From contig CAJNYU010000874.1 in assembly GCA_905331475.1 (NCBI GenBank), positions 1 to 64,000 on the forward strand: a DNA stretch of 64,000 nucleotides. Reading direction: 5' to 3'. This stretch comes from Rotaria socialis. Lineage: Eukaryota > Rotifera > Eurotatoria > Philodinida > Philodinidae. A program made the position numbers and the translations under genes. Each line of letters begins with the position of its first letter. Within the stretch, counting starts at the first letter, position 1. Of the stretch, positions 12,109 to 23,461 are shown piece by piece. A model generated the notes under the pieces. The model saw nothing but the letters and a program-made list of their open reading frames with translations. It was not told where the DNA came from and made no database searches.

Positions 12109-12633
12109 TCAACTAAGTATTTCTTTCTCTGATGGAAGTCCTTGTTTGGCCATGTCTTGAAGTCGTTCGAGCCATCGTTGATGCTGAGTGTACATTCGAT
12201 TCGGAAAAAAAGTATTGCTCATCCTTGCTAACAGGCCCAATTGCATCTCCTCTGTTCTTACCCAACAACCTCCATCCGGTCGTGGTACAATCAACCATGC
12301 ATGATAGACCAAGAGTCCAAGCGAGCCGCGTGCATCCCAGGCGATTCTCTCGTTTTCAACATATTCTCTCACTTGGGATTCAAGATTCACGCCGAATGTA
12401 CGCCAAGTGAAGCGAGTATTCTCTTTCAGTATCGGCGATTCGGTGTCAGTGATAAAGACAACATTTTGTGCATTGTTGTAGTAGGAGGGCCATTGGCGAG
12501 CGTGAATAAGCCAAGACCAAACATGAGTAGCAGATACCGACATTTCTAACTCGTTACTAACATGTGTCTTACACCGATCAGGTGCGAACTTCGGCGGCCA
12601 ATGGATGGAGGGTGTCTCCGCGGATGACGACAT
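12109..12633 (-). CDS. SRPBCC (START-like) family protein, probable horizontal acquisition
   Basis: A 174-residue intronless frame, noticeably richer in G+C than its surroundings. It shows the SRPBCC/polyketide cyclase-like pattern: an N-terminal strand (HVSNELEMSV), the helix entry HVWSWLIHARQWPSYY (about 37-52), a central GVNLESQVREY strand, ERIAWDARG, then YHAWLIVPRPDGGCWVRTEE and a long C-terminal helix (about 132-165). Such proteins bind hydrophobic ligands in a helix-grip cavity; the ligand here is unknown. The spacing and the RIAWDARG and YHAWL blocks look like bacterial family members as I know them. Absence of introns and the base composition fit horizontal gain, which is common in bdelloids, but this is inference. 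Start at the first Met; the frame closes just before the ATG-proximal spacer at 12634. Confidence 0.75.
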   Translation of the reverse strand: MSSSAETPSIHWPPKFAPDRCKTHVSNELEMSVSATHVWSWLIHARQWPSYYNNAQNVVFITDTESPILKENTRFTWRTFGVNLESQVREYVENERIAWDARGSLGLLVYHAWLIVPRPDGGCWVRTEEMQLGLLARMSNTFFPNRMYTQHQRWLERLQDMAKQGLPSEKEILS

Positions 12634-14387
12634 CGAATATCACTAGTTAGTACTTCGAGAATAATTCAAATGATCAAGTGAACGTAGTGAAATACGTGCC
12701 TAGCTGCAAATATTATCTTACTTTTGACTAAAACAAGAACAGATCGATAAGAATTTTGCTTTTAGTGTGCAGTCTCTCCATGGTATTGATTCAAGAAACA
12801 CAACAACGAACAAGCACACACATTTTTCTTTCTTTCCTTCGTCAACACGACGATACACCGAAGCATATAATTATGGTTATAGGTTTTTGTTGCAAACATT
12901 CTACTGCTCTTTCATGCCTTGACATTATGAAAATATATACCAGAAGGTCAATAGCACTCGAAAAAACATCCACTTTAAAGTTCAGTTTTGTGTGCGAGAG
13001 TCCCACGTCCACCATTCTTAAGATTTCGACATTAAACAATTTCAAAAAACTCGTCTACCACCCGTAATTGACTTGTTCAATTCAAAGAATTTGTTTTTCA
13101 TAAAAACTATAATCGGAAATTCTTATCCTAAAACCTAATTTTCAACTAATAATTACATCTCCTTGCAATCACACTAACAAAATAGATGAGATACTGCCAC
13201 TACGCAACATCAATTTCATCATGGAATCGTAGATCGATTTTGCATAGTGAGGAAAAAGAAAAATCAGAGAACGTGTTGTAATTTCACTTTATGTTACAGA
13301 CATTGCGCAAGACATTGCACGCAAATACCAGAATATATCACACTTTTTTGAAAATTTAAGAGAAATGATTAACTAGACAGACATTTATCCTAATTTAGCA
13401 GCAAAGTATTGTAGTAATAACATTATTTTTCTTTAAAAAAATAAAAAGTACCTTGAATAGAAAGAATGAAGGCTTTTGTTTTTTTGTTGATCACTTAAAG
13501 AAAAAAGCCAAGATAAAGTTATTTCAACTGATATTTGCTAAGAAAATCTTCAAATAACTTTACGAAATCAAATATCAATAAAACTTGGATTGAAACTTTT
13601 TAGATGATGTTAATCAAGATCAATTGATGAATATTCTCTCCATACCTTTAACTCTGATGATTGACAAATATATGACTGTAGCTAGTCTTCAAGTATTGAT
13701 CCAAACAATCATGATTTTCTTCCTCATAATGATAGGAAGAAGATTCGATTCTTCGCAGAGCAGTCACTTCTGTGTTTTTATATCGAATTTTTATCGTGAT
13801 GTATTGTTTCATACATTATTAGTTTGCTCTCCTGTATCAATACTAACTAGTCCAGAAGTTTGCGAGTAAATATTTAGTCTAATAGGATGAACTATACAGG
13901 CTGAGAATCCGCAACTTTCATCAGACTCGCTGATGGCTAAATCTCTATAAACTCTGAAGGGGGGGTCAGAAGTTCTCGACCTCTCTCTGTACATTAGTGT
14001 TATTTATTGATATTAAATATCATGCTCAAGTGATCTTTTACAAAGATTTCCAAATGATCAGCTTCGTATGATTCAGTGTGTTCAACACAAAGTAGCATGG
14101 TACTAAATTCACGTTGACACTCCCAAAACATGATCAAGATATGTGAGTCTAGGTTTATTAGCAAGCTTGTCTTTTGTTTCCATTAACCTACCTACCAAAC
14201 CACCAGACACAGTTAGAACACTATAAGTTTATGTTGAATAGCTGCATTTGGAAGATTTGATTATTCTGAAAGAAATGGGTGTTTCTCATTTTAAAAAGAC
14301 AAAAAGTTAAGACGATGAACGAAATAAAGCTTTGCTATTTTTTTATCCGTGTTCCGTCAAGTGCTTATTCGTGCACTAAGCTCACTT
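12634..14387. other. Intergenic, nothing recognised
   Basis: Short frames exist at 12756-13067 and 13624-13869, but their translations are not protein-like and lack splice support. The stretch is AT-rich with no repeats of note. Confidence 0.4.
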
Positions 14388-17300
14388 TTAATAGTATATG
14401 CCAAACCAGTTTACATCCCACGAGTAAGACTGAGCAGAAGTCATCATTGTAGATGACGTCCAACTAAGCGAATTACGCGCGTATATTGTAAAAGAGTTCG
14501 GTGAAGGTGAATAAATGGAATCATAGCCTATTAAACCATAGTGTGAACTAGTACCGGCAATACTGGTGAAATATAGAGGGGTTCGAGTAAAATTACAAGA
14601 CGATGTACTGATGGTTATTGTAATTGTGTCGCTTGAATATATTTGCCACAGGGACCATGATGCAACACCTGCACATTGACATGGAAATGTACATGCTGTT
14701 GATTGAGTCGCTATAACAATAGGATAAGTGAAAAATATACGAGTTAACTACTAAAATTTTCATCATTACTGACAAGAAAATGTTCTATAAATCGATTTGA
14801 ACTGTTATCTAATGCGATGAGATTAAAACGATCATATAGATTACATACAAGAGAATTCCTATCCTATATGAAATCCTGGTCCATTTTTGGATTGTATCGC
14901 TACCTACGTAAGCATTACTCACTAGTTGTAGTAGTTGTGCTTGTGGTGGTGCTTGTTGTCGTTGTCGTTGTTTTAGTTGTGGTTGTTGTAGTTGTGGTTA
15001 CAGTTGTTGTTGTAGTCGTCGTTGTTGTTGTCGTCGTTGTACTTGTAGTCGTCGTTGTTGATGTTGTTGATGTTGATGTTGTTGTCGACGTCGTCGTCGT
15101 TGTTGTTGTGGTCACGGTCGTTGTTGTAACTGTTGTTGTCATCAATGTTGTACACGTCGTTGTTGTATCTAGGATTTTCACAGATATGAGAAATTCCTAT
15201 TTATTTCTATTGAAAAACCTAATCATCGCGCATGGGAGTAGGATATTTGAAAGAACTGTGTAATGCGATACTATTCAATACGGATGTGTCAAATGAAGAT
15301 TGATTGAAACGTGATTATCGATTCTTTCTATTACCTGATTGACCAGTGATAAAATAGATGAATTGTAATATCACACTTCGAGCTAATCGACTTTTACTAT
15401 CGATTAAAAATTGGAGCAATATCTATTGCCGCAAAGAAAATAGAAACCATATAACATAAAAATTAAAGTGTCGATCTAAAAGGTCCCACTGCAAGAATAG
15501 TCAAGGGAGCAAGTGCAGGTTTGGAACCCTCCGTGCCTCAGCACCTGCAGCACCTTTTCTATAGTGGAATTTACTTCAGTCGTATGGAAATGAATCGGGA
15601 AAACTAGTTTCATTTTCAATAGTAGAGGTGAATTTTTTCTTGAATTATTCACAGAATCTGAATGAGATTATTTCAGAATAAAAAAGTCAACAGACAAAGA
15701 AAATCAACCTTCGAAATTAACCGTATATCAAATTGCAAAAGGATATATCAAAAAGTTTGATCCTTCTTTTATTAGTGTGAGAACTAACACTGAGCTCTGA
15801 TTATTTTTCAGAAGTTTACTTTTCATTTTATCACCATTGCATTTGTACAGCTTCTGCTTTCTCTCAGGTATAAAAAAACATTGTACGAAATGTCATACTC
15901 CGGGGTAAAAAAACATGCACATAATTTTTTGTGTATTTCATGAAAAATCAATTTTTATCACTTGCCCCCCCCCCCCCCTCATGGGTCGAAAAAACTTTGT
16001 TGTTCTGGATTTAATATAGATAGTTATATTTCCATAAAGCTAAGCTTTCTGATTACAAGTATTGTCTCAGTTTTGAATTTCATCGAATAATAAGAAACAT
16101 ATGAAGCACTCTCTTGGAACCTTAAAAAACAGTTGATGACCTAAAGATTTATGAATATTCGATTTATACTGTTTGAAAATAGGTCCGTTCGATGCACAAT
16201 GTATTTTTCTATCAGAATATATGAGCGACTTATGTATTCAATGTTTTTTCTATCGATAAATTCCAAATATCACCCCGATCGGGTCATACAGTTACAAATA
16301 CTGCTTTTCTCAGTCTTATGAAGTGTAGCTTTTCGAGATTTACCAGAAAGATTTTCTTACTGGATCCGTAATTGAATGTGCTCTTTCTAATAAAACTGTT
16401 TTCAAATAAAACCTCGTTGTAATATGAAGCGTTTTCGCTCCAATACTACTCTTGGAACCGGATTTCTGTCATTTGTGACTGATACTCGATAGTTTCAAAC
16501 AGATTAGTTCCCATTTGACTGAATATAAATATTATATTTGTTTTAAGTGCAAAATCTAATTCGGTTTAATTATTTCTACAACTTTTGTTTTCAGTCAGAT
16601 TTTCACCTCTGGTCCCCCTTCAGGATTATATGAAGACAAAATATTTTATTCAAACAACTATTTGATTGATTATTAATTGATCTATTTTATCTCAAACATG
16701 ATTGTCAAAGTTTGGAAACTTTTAACATTGTCCACATGGGTTTTGGAGAAAGTTTATTTTTTCGTTATCCATGACAGGGACCAGAGGTGAAAATCTGACC
16801 GAAAACAAAAGTTGTAGAAATAATTGAACCGAATTAGATTTTGTGCTTAAAACAAATATAATATTTATATTCAGTCAAATGGGAATTAATCTGTTTGAAA
16901 CTATCGAGTATCAGTCACAAATGACAGAAATCCGGTTCCAAGAGTAGTATTGGAGCGAAAACGCTTCATATTACAACGAGGTTTTATTTGAAAACAGTTT
17001 TATTAGAAAGAGCACATTCTATTACGTACTCGGTAAGAAAATCTTTCTGGTAAAACTCGAAAAGCTACACTTTGTAAAATTGAGAATAGCATGATTTCTA
17101 ACGGTATGACGCAATCGGAGCGGTATTTAGCATCTATCGGTAAAACAAAATTTGAATATCTAAATCATTCTTATATACTCTGATAGACAAAAACATTCTG
17201 TATCGAAGGGGCCTATTTTCAAGCAGTATAAATCGAATATTCATGGGCCTTTGGGCCAATAGTTGCTTTTAAGTCTTCCCGAGAGTGCTTCAGATCTTTC

Positions 17301-18260
17301 TTAGTATCCAATGAATTTTAAAACCTAATATGATATTTGTGATCAGGAAACTTAACTTTATCGAAATATAACTAACTATTTGCACTTGAATCATAACAAA
17401 ACGTTTTTTCGATCGTTGAGGGGTACTCCAGATGTTAAAAATTGAGTTTTCATAAAATACACAATAAACTCGTGGAAAATAATCAGAATTCAATGGTGAT
17501 TCTCAAGCTAATAAAATTAGGTGCAGATTTTCAGTGAATTCAAGTTCTTAATTTGGCACACCTCTTTTTGATCGTGCAGTTAATGTATTCAGCAAGATTG
17601 AGGGAAAATAATCAGTTTAACAGAAAATTTTGTCGTCCTGTCGTATACCACACCTTTATTTTACTGTTCCTTCTTCACAACTACTAACATCTCTAGCACC
17701 TGTTCAGCACCCTCGGCACTTTGTAGTAAAATTTGGTGCTGGGAGCCAGCACTTCCCCCTTGATAATAGTCATATTAGAAGAAACTGTTTAAATCAAATT
17801 GTGGCCAGTAATGTAAGCTTTGGCATCCACATTCTTCGAATGTACAAGAATAACATTTTATACTTACCAGTGGAACGGGTAAGAGCAATTGTGAGTGGAA
17901 TGGTAACTAGTGCAGCCATAACCCCACCGAGTAATGCAACTAGAAACAACTTTACTGCTGATACACACGTAGAGCTTCCTCCAGTGCCCCTATTCAAAAT
18001 AGAATAATTTTATCGCTGGAAATCTTTCTTTTATTAATTCTTTACTTAGCTGTTGATGGAACACTAGGAATCGTGCTTGACGGTACATTCACTTCGCGAG
18101 GAGCATGTGACTGTTGCGGTGGTAAGTCAGGCGGATAACCACGCTGTTTTAGATATTAATAGTTTTTTTCCCAAAAATACTTAGAATGACCTACTGTATT
18201 TCCGGTATTAGTAAATGTGGGTGCATAATAGCCAAAAAATGCTGCGCTACGATTTGGCAT
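14388..18260 (-). CDS. Type II membrane protein with threonine-rich stalk and Cys-containing extracellular domain
   Basis: Five exons join in frame: 18260-18195, 18143-18046, 17989-17868, 15168-14923 and 14710-14388 (284 residues). The order is a Pro/Ser-rich cytoplasmic tail (1-60), one transmembrane helix (FLVALLGGVMAALVTIPLTI, about 72-92), an almost pure threonine stalk of about 82 residues encoded by a CAA/ACA-type trinucleotide expansion, and a C-terminal domain of about 105 residues. That domain has C..PC.C near its start and the words SLWQIYSSD, NFTRTPLYF, GLIGYDSIYSP and DVNWFGIYY. The stalk should be heavily O-glycosylated, holding the domain outside the cell. I do not know the domain's name. 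Introns are 51, 56, 2699 and 212 bp; the third carries a giant palindrome. The first Met is at 18260, but a splice acceptor just upstream leaves room for an earlier exon. Confidence 0.7.
14923..15168 (-). repeat. Trinucleotide-derived threonine tract
   Basis: On the plus strand the stretch is a run of GTT/GTC/GTA/GTG triplets with occasional GAT. Read on the minus strand it encodes Thr with sparse Ser, Val, Lys and Leu. It is exon 4 of the membrane protein at 14388-18260. Its flanking GT and AG sites preserve phase, so it is translated rather than a non-coding satellite. Length is likely to vary between alleles. Confidence 0.8.
16103..17291. repeat. 1.19 kb imperfect palindrome (fold-back) inside an intron
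   Basis: The left arm, 16103-16614, and right arm, 16777-17291, are inverted copies of about 510 bp around a 162 bp spacer. The outer ends are GAAGCACTCTC and GAGAGTGCTTC; the inner ends are CACCTCTGGTCCC and GGGACCAGAGGTG. The inner 250 bp of each arm are almost identical. The outer part (about 16220-16330 against 17090-17190) has drifted. No coding sequence is present. It lies wholly within intron 3 of the gene at 14388-18260, so the transcript could fold into a long RNA hairpin. Confidence 0.88.
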
Positions 18261-18299
18261 ACCTTCTGTCGTTTTTACTTTTACTTTCTGAAGTAACAA

Positions 18300-20227
18300 C
18301 AATGCAAAAAAAAACGACAGCTAAACAAAAACAAATGTAGGTGACAGTCATTAGTTTGCTTTTAACATATTTTTTTTTCTACAGAAAAGTGCATGCAAAT
18401 AAAGTCTTTAGAATTTAATTGGTGTTTTCTTTTATGCAGCCCAACAAACACAATTCTATATTTTCAATAGATCATACAGATTTTAATGCAATGCAACAAA
18501 TGCACCACGAGTTTGGAATGAAGTGCCATTGTAAAGAACAAGGACGTGCTTTAGCACCAGTTTCAACGCTTTTATTTGCCAGTGATTCTCATACATGTAG
18601 ATTTGAACATAATTTAACTTATTCATTATAAAACATTCGATAAATAAATAAATTTTCTCTTACGCCTCACACACCATTTGTTATTTAACACTGCACTCTG
18701 TTCATTGTTTTTGAAAGTTTTAATCGTCCAAACTTTGAATCAATTTACATTCAAAACATTCTGTATGTAATCAGCGGTGTTTGAAGTTGACAATTTAAAA
18801 TTTGAGAGTGACAACAGTATCGCTACTTCGTGTATCAATCTTTTCGCAACCTACACACTATGACCACAACGAAAAAGGAGAAAAATTTCTTTATGTGACG
18901 TACTTTCTAATGTACATAAAAGAGTTCATTCATCGTGTCTTTTTTTAAATTTTGTTGTGTTTCAATGTCTTTGGAGATTTTTACGAATTAGCTATCTGAT
19001 TAAATTTCGCTGGCGCTCAAATATTCGTAGACAATAACAATAATCAATATGATACAAGAAATGCACATGCGAAGAACTTGTAACTAATAATGTGAGGGAT
19101 GCTATATTTACCAAGAGATTCTAGCAACATTCCATCTCGGCCGATTCAATTTAAGAATTATCAAAGCGTTTGCTTGGAAAATAACAAATTTTTCAACTGA
19201 GTGTAGATACGTGCTTTATCTTTAATTTATCGCAGCTTGGATCTACCTATAATTCACCCTCACCCTAAATTGCGTCATTCAATATGTAACAATCAACAAA
19301 GCAAAATTGCCGACTAAGTAAATTATTCGTCGTTTTACCATACCGATCCAATGAAGTGGAACGAGTATCATGTTTGAATTAATAAAATGCAATCAGAACA
19401 TGCTCATTCAAATCACAACAGTGGATCGGCAGGGTAACACTTCAATAACCACAATCCAATCTCCACTACAATAGACACAGAAAAGTGTCCAGCGTCTCCA
19501 GAAGAGCCGATCGCGTAGCCGCTATTTGGAGAATAGGATGGCATCGAAGTGCACCTGTCAATCCGAAGAAAAAAGAAAAAGATGCGGCGTCCATCCAACG
19601 AGCCAAGATAAATCTAAAAAAATTATCAAGTCGTATGGTGACACCGCGTATTGTTAACGGAATACTTCTTGCCGATTCATAAAGGTGCGAAGTAAGCGGT
19701 TGTCGATCTCGGGAAACGAACGCTTTGAAGCGTGATTTTTTCTTTTGAAATTGAGATGAAAAATAAAAGCAAAATGCAACGTATTTATATGCGTAAGAAT
19801 GAATTGCATTCATCACAATGTAATTACTATGATATTTCATCATCAATCGTGCAATAGACTATTGCAAGAAAGAGAAATGCAAATAATAACATTGACGTGA
19901 TTGAAAATATTTCTTTTCCTTTCGATGGCATACTTAGACTATAAATGAAATCAATTCAAGTTGCCTGACTTGACCGAAGAAATACTTCATTGGTAGCTGC
20001 TATATTTTCGCAATCAATATCTTTGTTGAAAACAAATGTTGAGTGTGGTAGAAATCGAATTGACTCCATAGGATATCTTTTGATGGTCATCTTTGCTCTA
20101 ACCTAGACAAGTAAAATCGGATCTTTTCGATCAAATCTCTTACTATTACTGAGTAGTTCTCTATAATGAGTAAGGTCATGTTTTATATAGTTTATTTTTG
20201 GTTAAATATTTGAAATCATTTTCTTTT
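18300..20227. other. Intergenic, nothing recognised
   Basis: Frames at 18419-18631 (+) and 19413-19846 (both strands) overlap each other and show no family features. No repeat or RNA gene was seen. Confidence 0.4.
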
Positions 20228-20690
20228 CTATTGATAACAAACATTTATATTCGCTGACGACCTTTCAGTTGACACTACATAACCAATGATTCCTTCACAT
20301 CGATATCCGTATCGTCCTACCAAACCTGGATATACAGTTCCAATTTCACACATGTTTGTCGTGTAGAAAAGTTGCATGGTTATTGAATGGTTGTATCGGT
20401 AAAATGGCACAGTATATTGTTCAAATGAAGAATACACATAAGAGTCAATAATTCGAGCGTATAGCCATGCCGTCCGATTGCTCCCGGAGTAGTTGTACCA
20501 ATTTAATCTTTGTGAATTGTGTAAAGATGGTAACCATTGACCGAATAACCAAAATATCGATATAGTGGTACCAGATTTCCTTAATAAATCGAAAGGTTCT
20601 ATTAGAACGAATTTGAAAATCGTACCGGCAACACCATATGGAACAGCCAGAATAAAAAGTGCTTGTTCGATCGTTGAAAGCATCAAAGCT
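20228..20690 (-). CDS. DUF5648-like protein, possibly only the last exon
   Basis: The frame of 152 residues ends at 20228. Its C-terminal half holds the pattern FYRYNHSITMQLFYTTN...EIGTV.PG.VGRYGYRCEGIIGYV (about 95-143). That closely follows the repeat of DUF5648 proteins (Y-R-Y-N, H/L-FYTT, YG-Y-EGI-GYV), seen in bacteria and several invertebrates; function unknown. The upstream part, with WLFGQWLPSLHNSQRLNWYNYSG, is not recognised. A good splice acceptor (TTTATTGTAG) sits just before the first Met, so the exon may be internal with the true start further upstream beyond the MITE at 20749-20985. No signal peptide is convincing. Secretion is therefore open. Confidence 0.55.
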
Positions 20691-20748
20691 ACAATAAATT
20701 TGTTACTAATGAATGCCGTTCTTTTACAAATTATATATCAAATGCATA

Positions 20749-20985
20749 CGCTGTAAAAAAAATTCGTAGAATACTAAACCCTTAAGGGTTGATGAAAGTG
20801 CAACGTATAATAAACGCTTTTTCCGTTTTTGAAAATTTACATAAACCCTTAAAGGGTTTATGATTATGTGGAAAATACCCTTTAGGGTTTATGAAAATTT
20901 TCAAAAACGGAAAAAGCGTTTATTATACGCTGCACTTTCATCAACCATTTTTGGGTTTAGTATTCTACGGATTTTTTTTACAGTG
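20749..20985. mobile_element. Tc1/mariner-like MITE with TA duplication
   Basis: A 237 bp near-perfect palindrome. The ends are CGCTGTAAAAAAAATTCGTAG and its inverse (CACTG at the far end), and TA lies directly outside both ends (20747-20748 and 20986-20987). The arms run through AATACTAAACCC and GTTTATTATACG words to a short centre made of AAACCCTTAAAGGGTTTATG repeats. The TA duplication and a CACTGTA-type end are typical of Tc1/mariner-derived MITEs. No transposase is encoded. Confidence 0.85.
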
Positions 20986-21679
20986 TACAAAATATATATA
21001 TATATATATTTATATAATTATTCATAATGTTCATATATTTCTTGAGGTGATATTTATTTATCTGGTATTCGTGTGAAGAAAGAGCAGCATGCTAACTGAA
21101 AATGCAATTATTGCCTACGTTTCTCATAATTCTTTGTTCTGGATTTACATATGAGACTGTATTTCAAGTCGTATCAAAAAAAGGTTTTTTTAATACAGTG
21201 AATTATATGACTCTAGTAATTAGTATCTCTTTTAGCTTTTATTTATTCTACAGCACAAGCATCTCTTGAAGATCCAATACCAATATAACTCTTTGTGTAG
21301 ATAGTAATCGTAGCTGCTAGCATCATTATTCACGAGAAGCTACGACCTTTGCATTATCAGTACTGGAGTTTTAACAAATCGATACCAGTGTGTGCCAATC
21401 AGGTTACCTTTATGCTGATTTCGAAGAATTCTAGCGAATGTTATGTTTGAAGATCTATGAAATAATATTAGCTATAGCTAGTCCGCTGCCAAGTTTGGCG
21501 GGTAGTTTCTCTTGAATCCCAGGTAATACTTCTGAGATCTAAGGTAATCGTTGTGAGATCAGAGAAAATACTGTATTTATAATTATTGATGCATTCAGTT
21601 AGTGTGGATTTTTCAACAGTCACACGCATACCCTCCTAGAAAGTAAAATTTAGAACCGATTGAGAAGCTGACATTATTT

Positions 21680-22354
21680 GGGTAAACTCAACTTTGGTCG
21701 ACAGTAAAAATGTCGACAGTTAAAAATGTCGAAAGTGCAAAATGTCGAAAGTGCAAAATGTCGAAAGAAATTTATAAAAATAAAATTAAAAAATCTAAAA
21801 AAAGGAGTGTTTTGAAAGATATTCGATGAATATGTTATGATTGTAGGCAATGGCGGATCTACCAGTTAGGCTACCCGGCCATCGCCACCCCCCTTAAGAA
21901 ACTTTTTCGATTTTCTCCAGCAGAAATGAAACAGAAAATAGTCGTTCTGTCTCAACTAGACTTGAAAAACCGTTGTTTGGTCACGAGCGCCACCCTCTAA
22001 CAGATTTTCTGGATCCGTCACTACTTGTAGGATCGATGGCGACTTATGTTCGTTTAAATCTATCATTGGTCTATCAGATATTGGTCACTTAGTACAATGT
22101 AATAGAAGAGAATAAGAAAATTATTCTTCAATTATTCATTATTCGAGTGATAAATATATATATGGAAGCCGCCACGGAATCGACACGCAACATCAGCAGT
22201 GATTTAAATTTCATTATACTTCGAATAAGGGACAACCTCTTTTAATAATGAATCAATTCTGAACACGGCATTTTTCATGAATACCTACTCAGTTTTCGAT
22301 ATTTTTACTTTTTCGTTTTTTCGACATTTTTACTGTCGACCAAAGTTCAGAGAT
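21680..22354. mobile_element. Small TIR element, copy B (GGTCGACAGT family), carrying a nested insertion
   Basis: The left end is CAACTTTGGTCGACAGT followed by four tandem TGTCGAAAGT-like units (to about 21770). The right end is the inverse, ACTGTCGACCAAAGTTCAGAG, preceded by TTTTCGACATTTTTA units. It shares its ends with the copy at about 530-914. A 176 bp hAT-like insert splits it (21848-22023). No coding content is present. The outer duplication is not clear. Confidence 0.65.
21848..22023. mobile_element. Short hAT-like element nested in another element
   Basis: The ends are CAATGGCGGATC and, at the other side, GATCCGTCACTA, imperfect inverted repeats of the CAGTGGCGGATCCAG type common in hAT elements. 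The flanks are ATTGTAGG (21840-21847) and CTTGTAGG (22024-22031), an 8 bp duplication with one mismatch. At 176 bp it cannot be autonomous. Confidence 0.6.
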
Positions 22355-22359
22355 TCATT

Positions 22360-23461
22360 ATTTGCTCTCTTACTTGTCAGTGCCTGAAATAGACTAAAAG
22401 ATCAGTTCCACTACTTTGTGTGATGTAGTGTGATTTCGTTGTTGTTTTCTCTATCGTGTGCTTTCATTTCATCTATTTGCATCCTTTCGTTCTGTGGATT
22501 GCTCTATTGCATCTATACATATATAGATAGATATATATATATATATATATGTATAGTTTCATGTGCAAGTAGTCAGTACTACGTTCCAGTTTCTACTTTC
22601 CTGCTACTCGTCCTGTTCGTTTCTTTCTTTCAACGTGTTTTTCTGTTTCTGTTTCTCGAGTCAATAAAATAAGTTACTGACCTTGACCGCTCTATTTCTA
22701 TTACGTAATTCGTAATACGTGACACTTTGGAAGCATAGATAATTTTTCGTCTATTAGAAAACAAGAATCAATTTCTTTGTCGTCGTTTTATTATGTGCTA
22801 GTGACAGTAACTCACTGAATATAATTATGGGCTATAGTTGGCAAATGTAATAGGCAACTCCAAAAGCGCTGTGGCTGAGCAACAGACGATTTGAACCGAA
22901 GAACAAATCTTATAACTATCACTTATTTTTCATCTGAATAGCTCAAGTGATTTGTTTTTGAAAAAATGACTCGTTCTTATTCTGGTTGAGACGAAAGGCG
23001 GATGATTATATGCAAAATATACAGACACTATTGTACCAGAAGTTAGTATATTTTGATGAATCTAAATCTTGCGTACTTTCTCTTCTTTTCCTCTCTTTTA
23101 TCGTCTGAAGTAAATTGCAGTTAGACGAAACCGTTTGAGTAGATCGTGAATATTTTTATGCAATGCAACGCGAGCTGATAATCGATTCAACTTACTCATC
23201 ATAAAACACTCGAAGAAAAAGATATTGCGTGTCGTACATCACTTGCTTAAGTGCGAACGTCGAACAGAAAATGAAGATTGAACCATGTTTTATATTTATT
23301 ATTATGAAAAAAGAATTGGGAGTAAAAGGAAACATTTTGTGAATTTCTTATTGCTTCAATATTTACTGTGCAAAACATTTTTAATATTGAACAATTCGAA
23401 GTATGTCAAATCAAACAAGTTTATTTTAGTAGGGCGATAAGAGTAAAAGAAACAAAAATAT
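22360..23461. other. Intergenic, nothing recognised
   Basis: It contains a (TA)n run at about 22530-22550 and no coding sequence I can support. This stretch is downstream of the GPCR gene on the minus strand and probably includes its 3' region. Confidence 0.4.

Noticed and set aside
12132-12549. Plus-strand frames over the SRPBCC gene
   Set aside because: They are shadows of the minus-strand gene.
14817-15263. Plus-strand poly-valine frame
   Set aside because: It is the reverse reading of the threonine exon, which has splice sites and in-frame neighbours on the minus strand.
18419-18631. 70-residue frame with MHHEFGMKCHCKEQGR
   Set aside because: No recognisable domain, no conserved context, and typical length for chance frames here.
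19413-19846. Three overlapping frames on both strands
   Set aside because: Mutually shadowing frames with no family features; a spliced gene could not be built.
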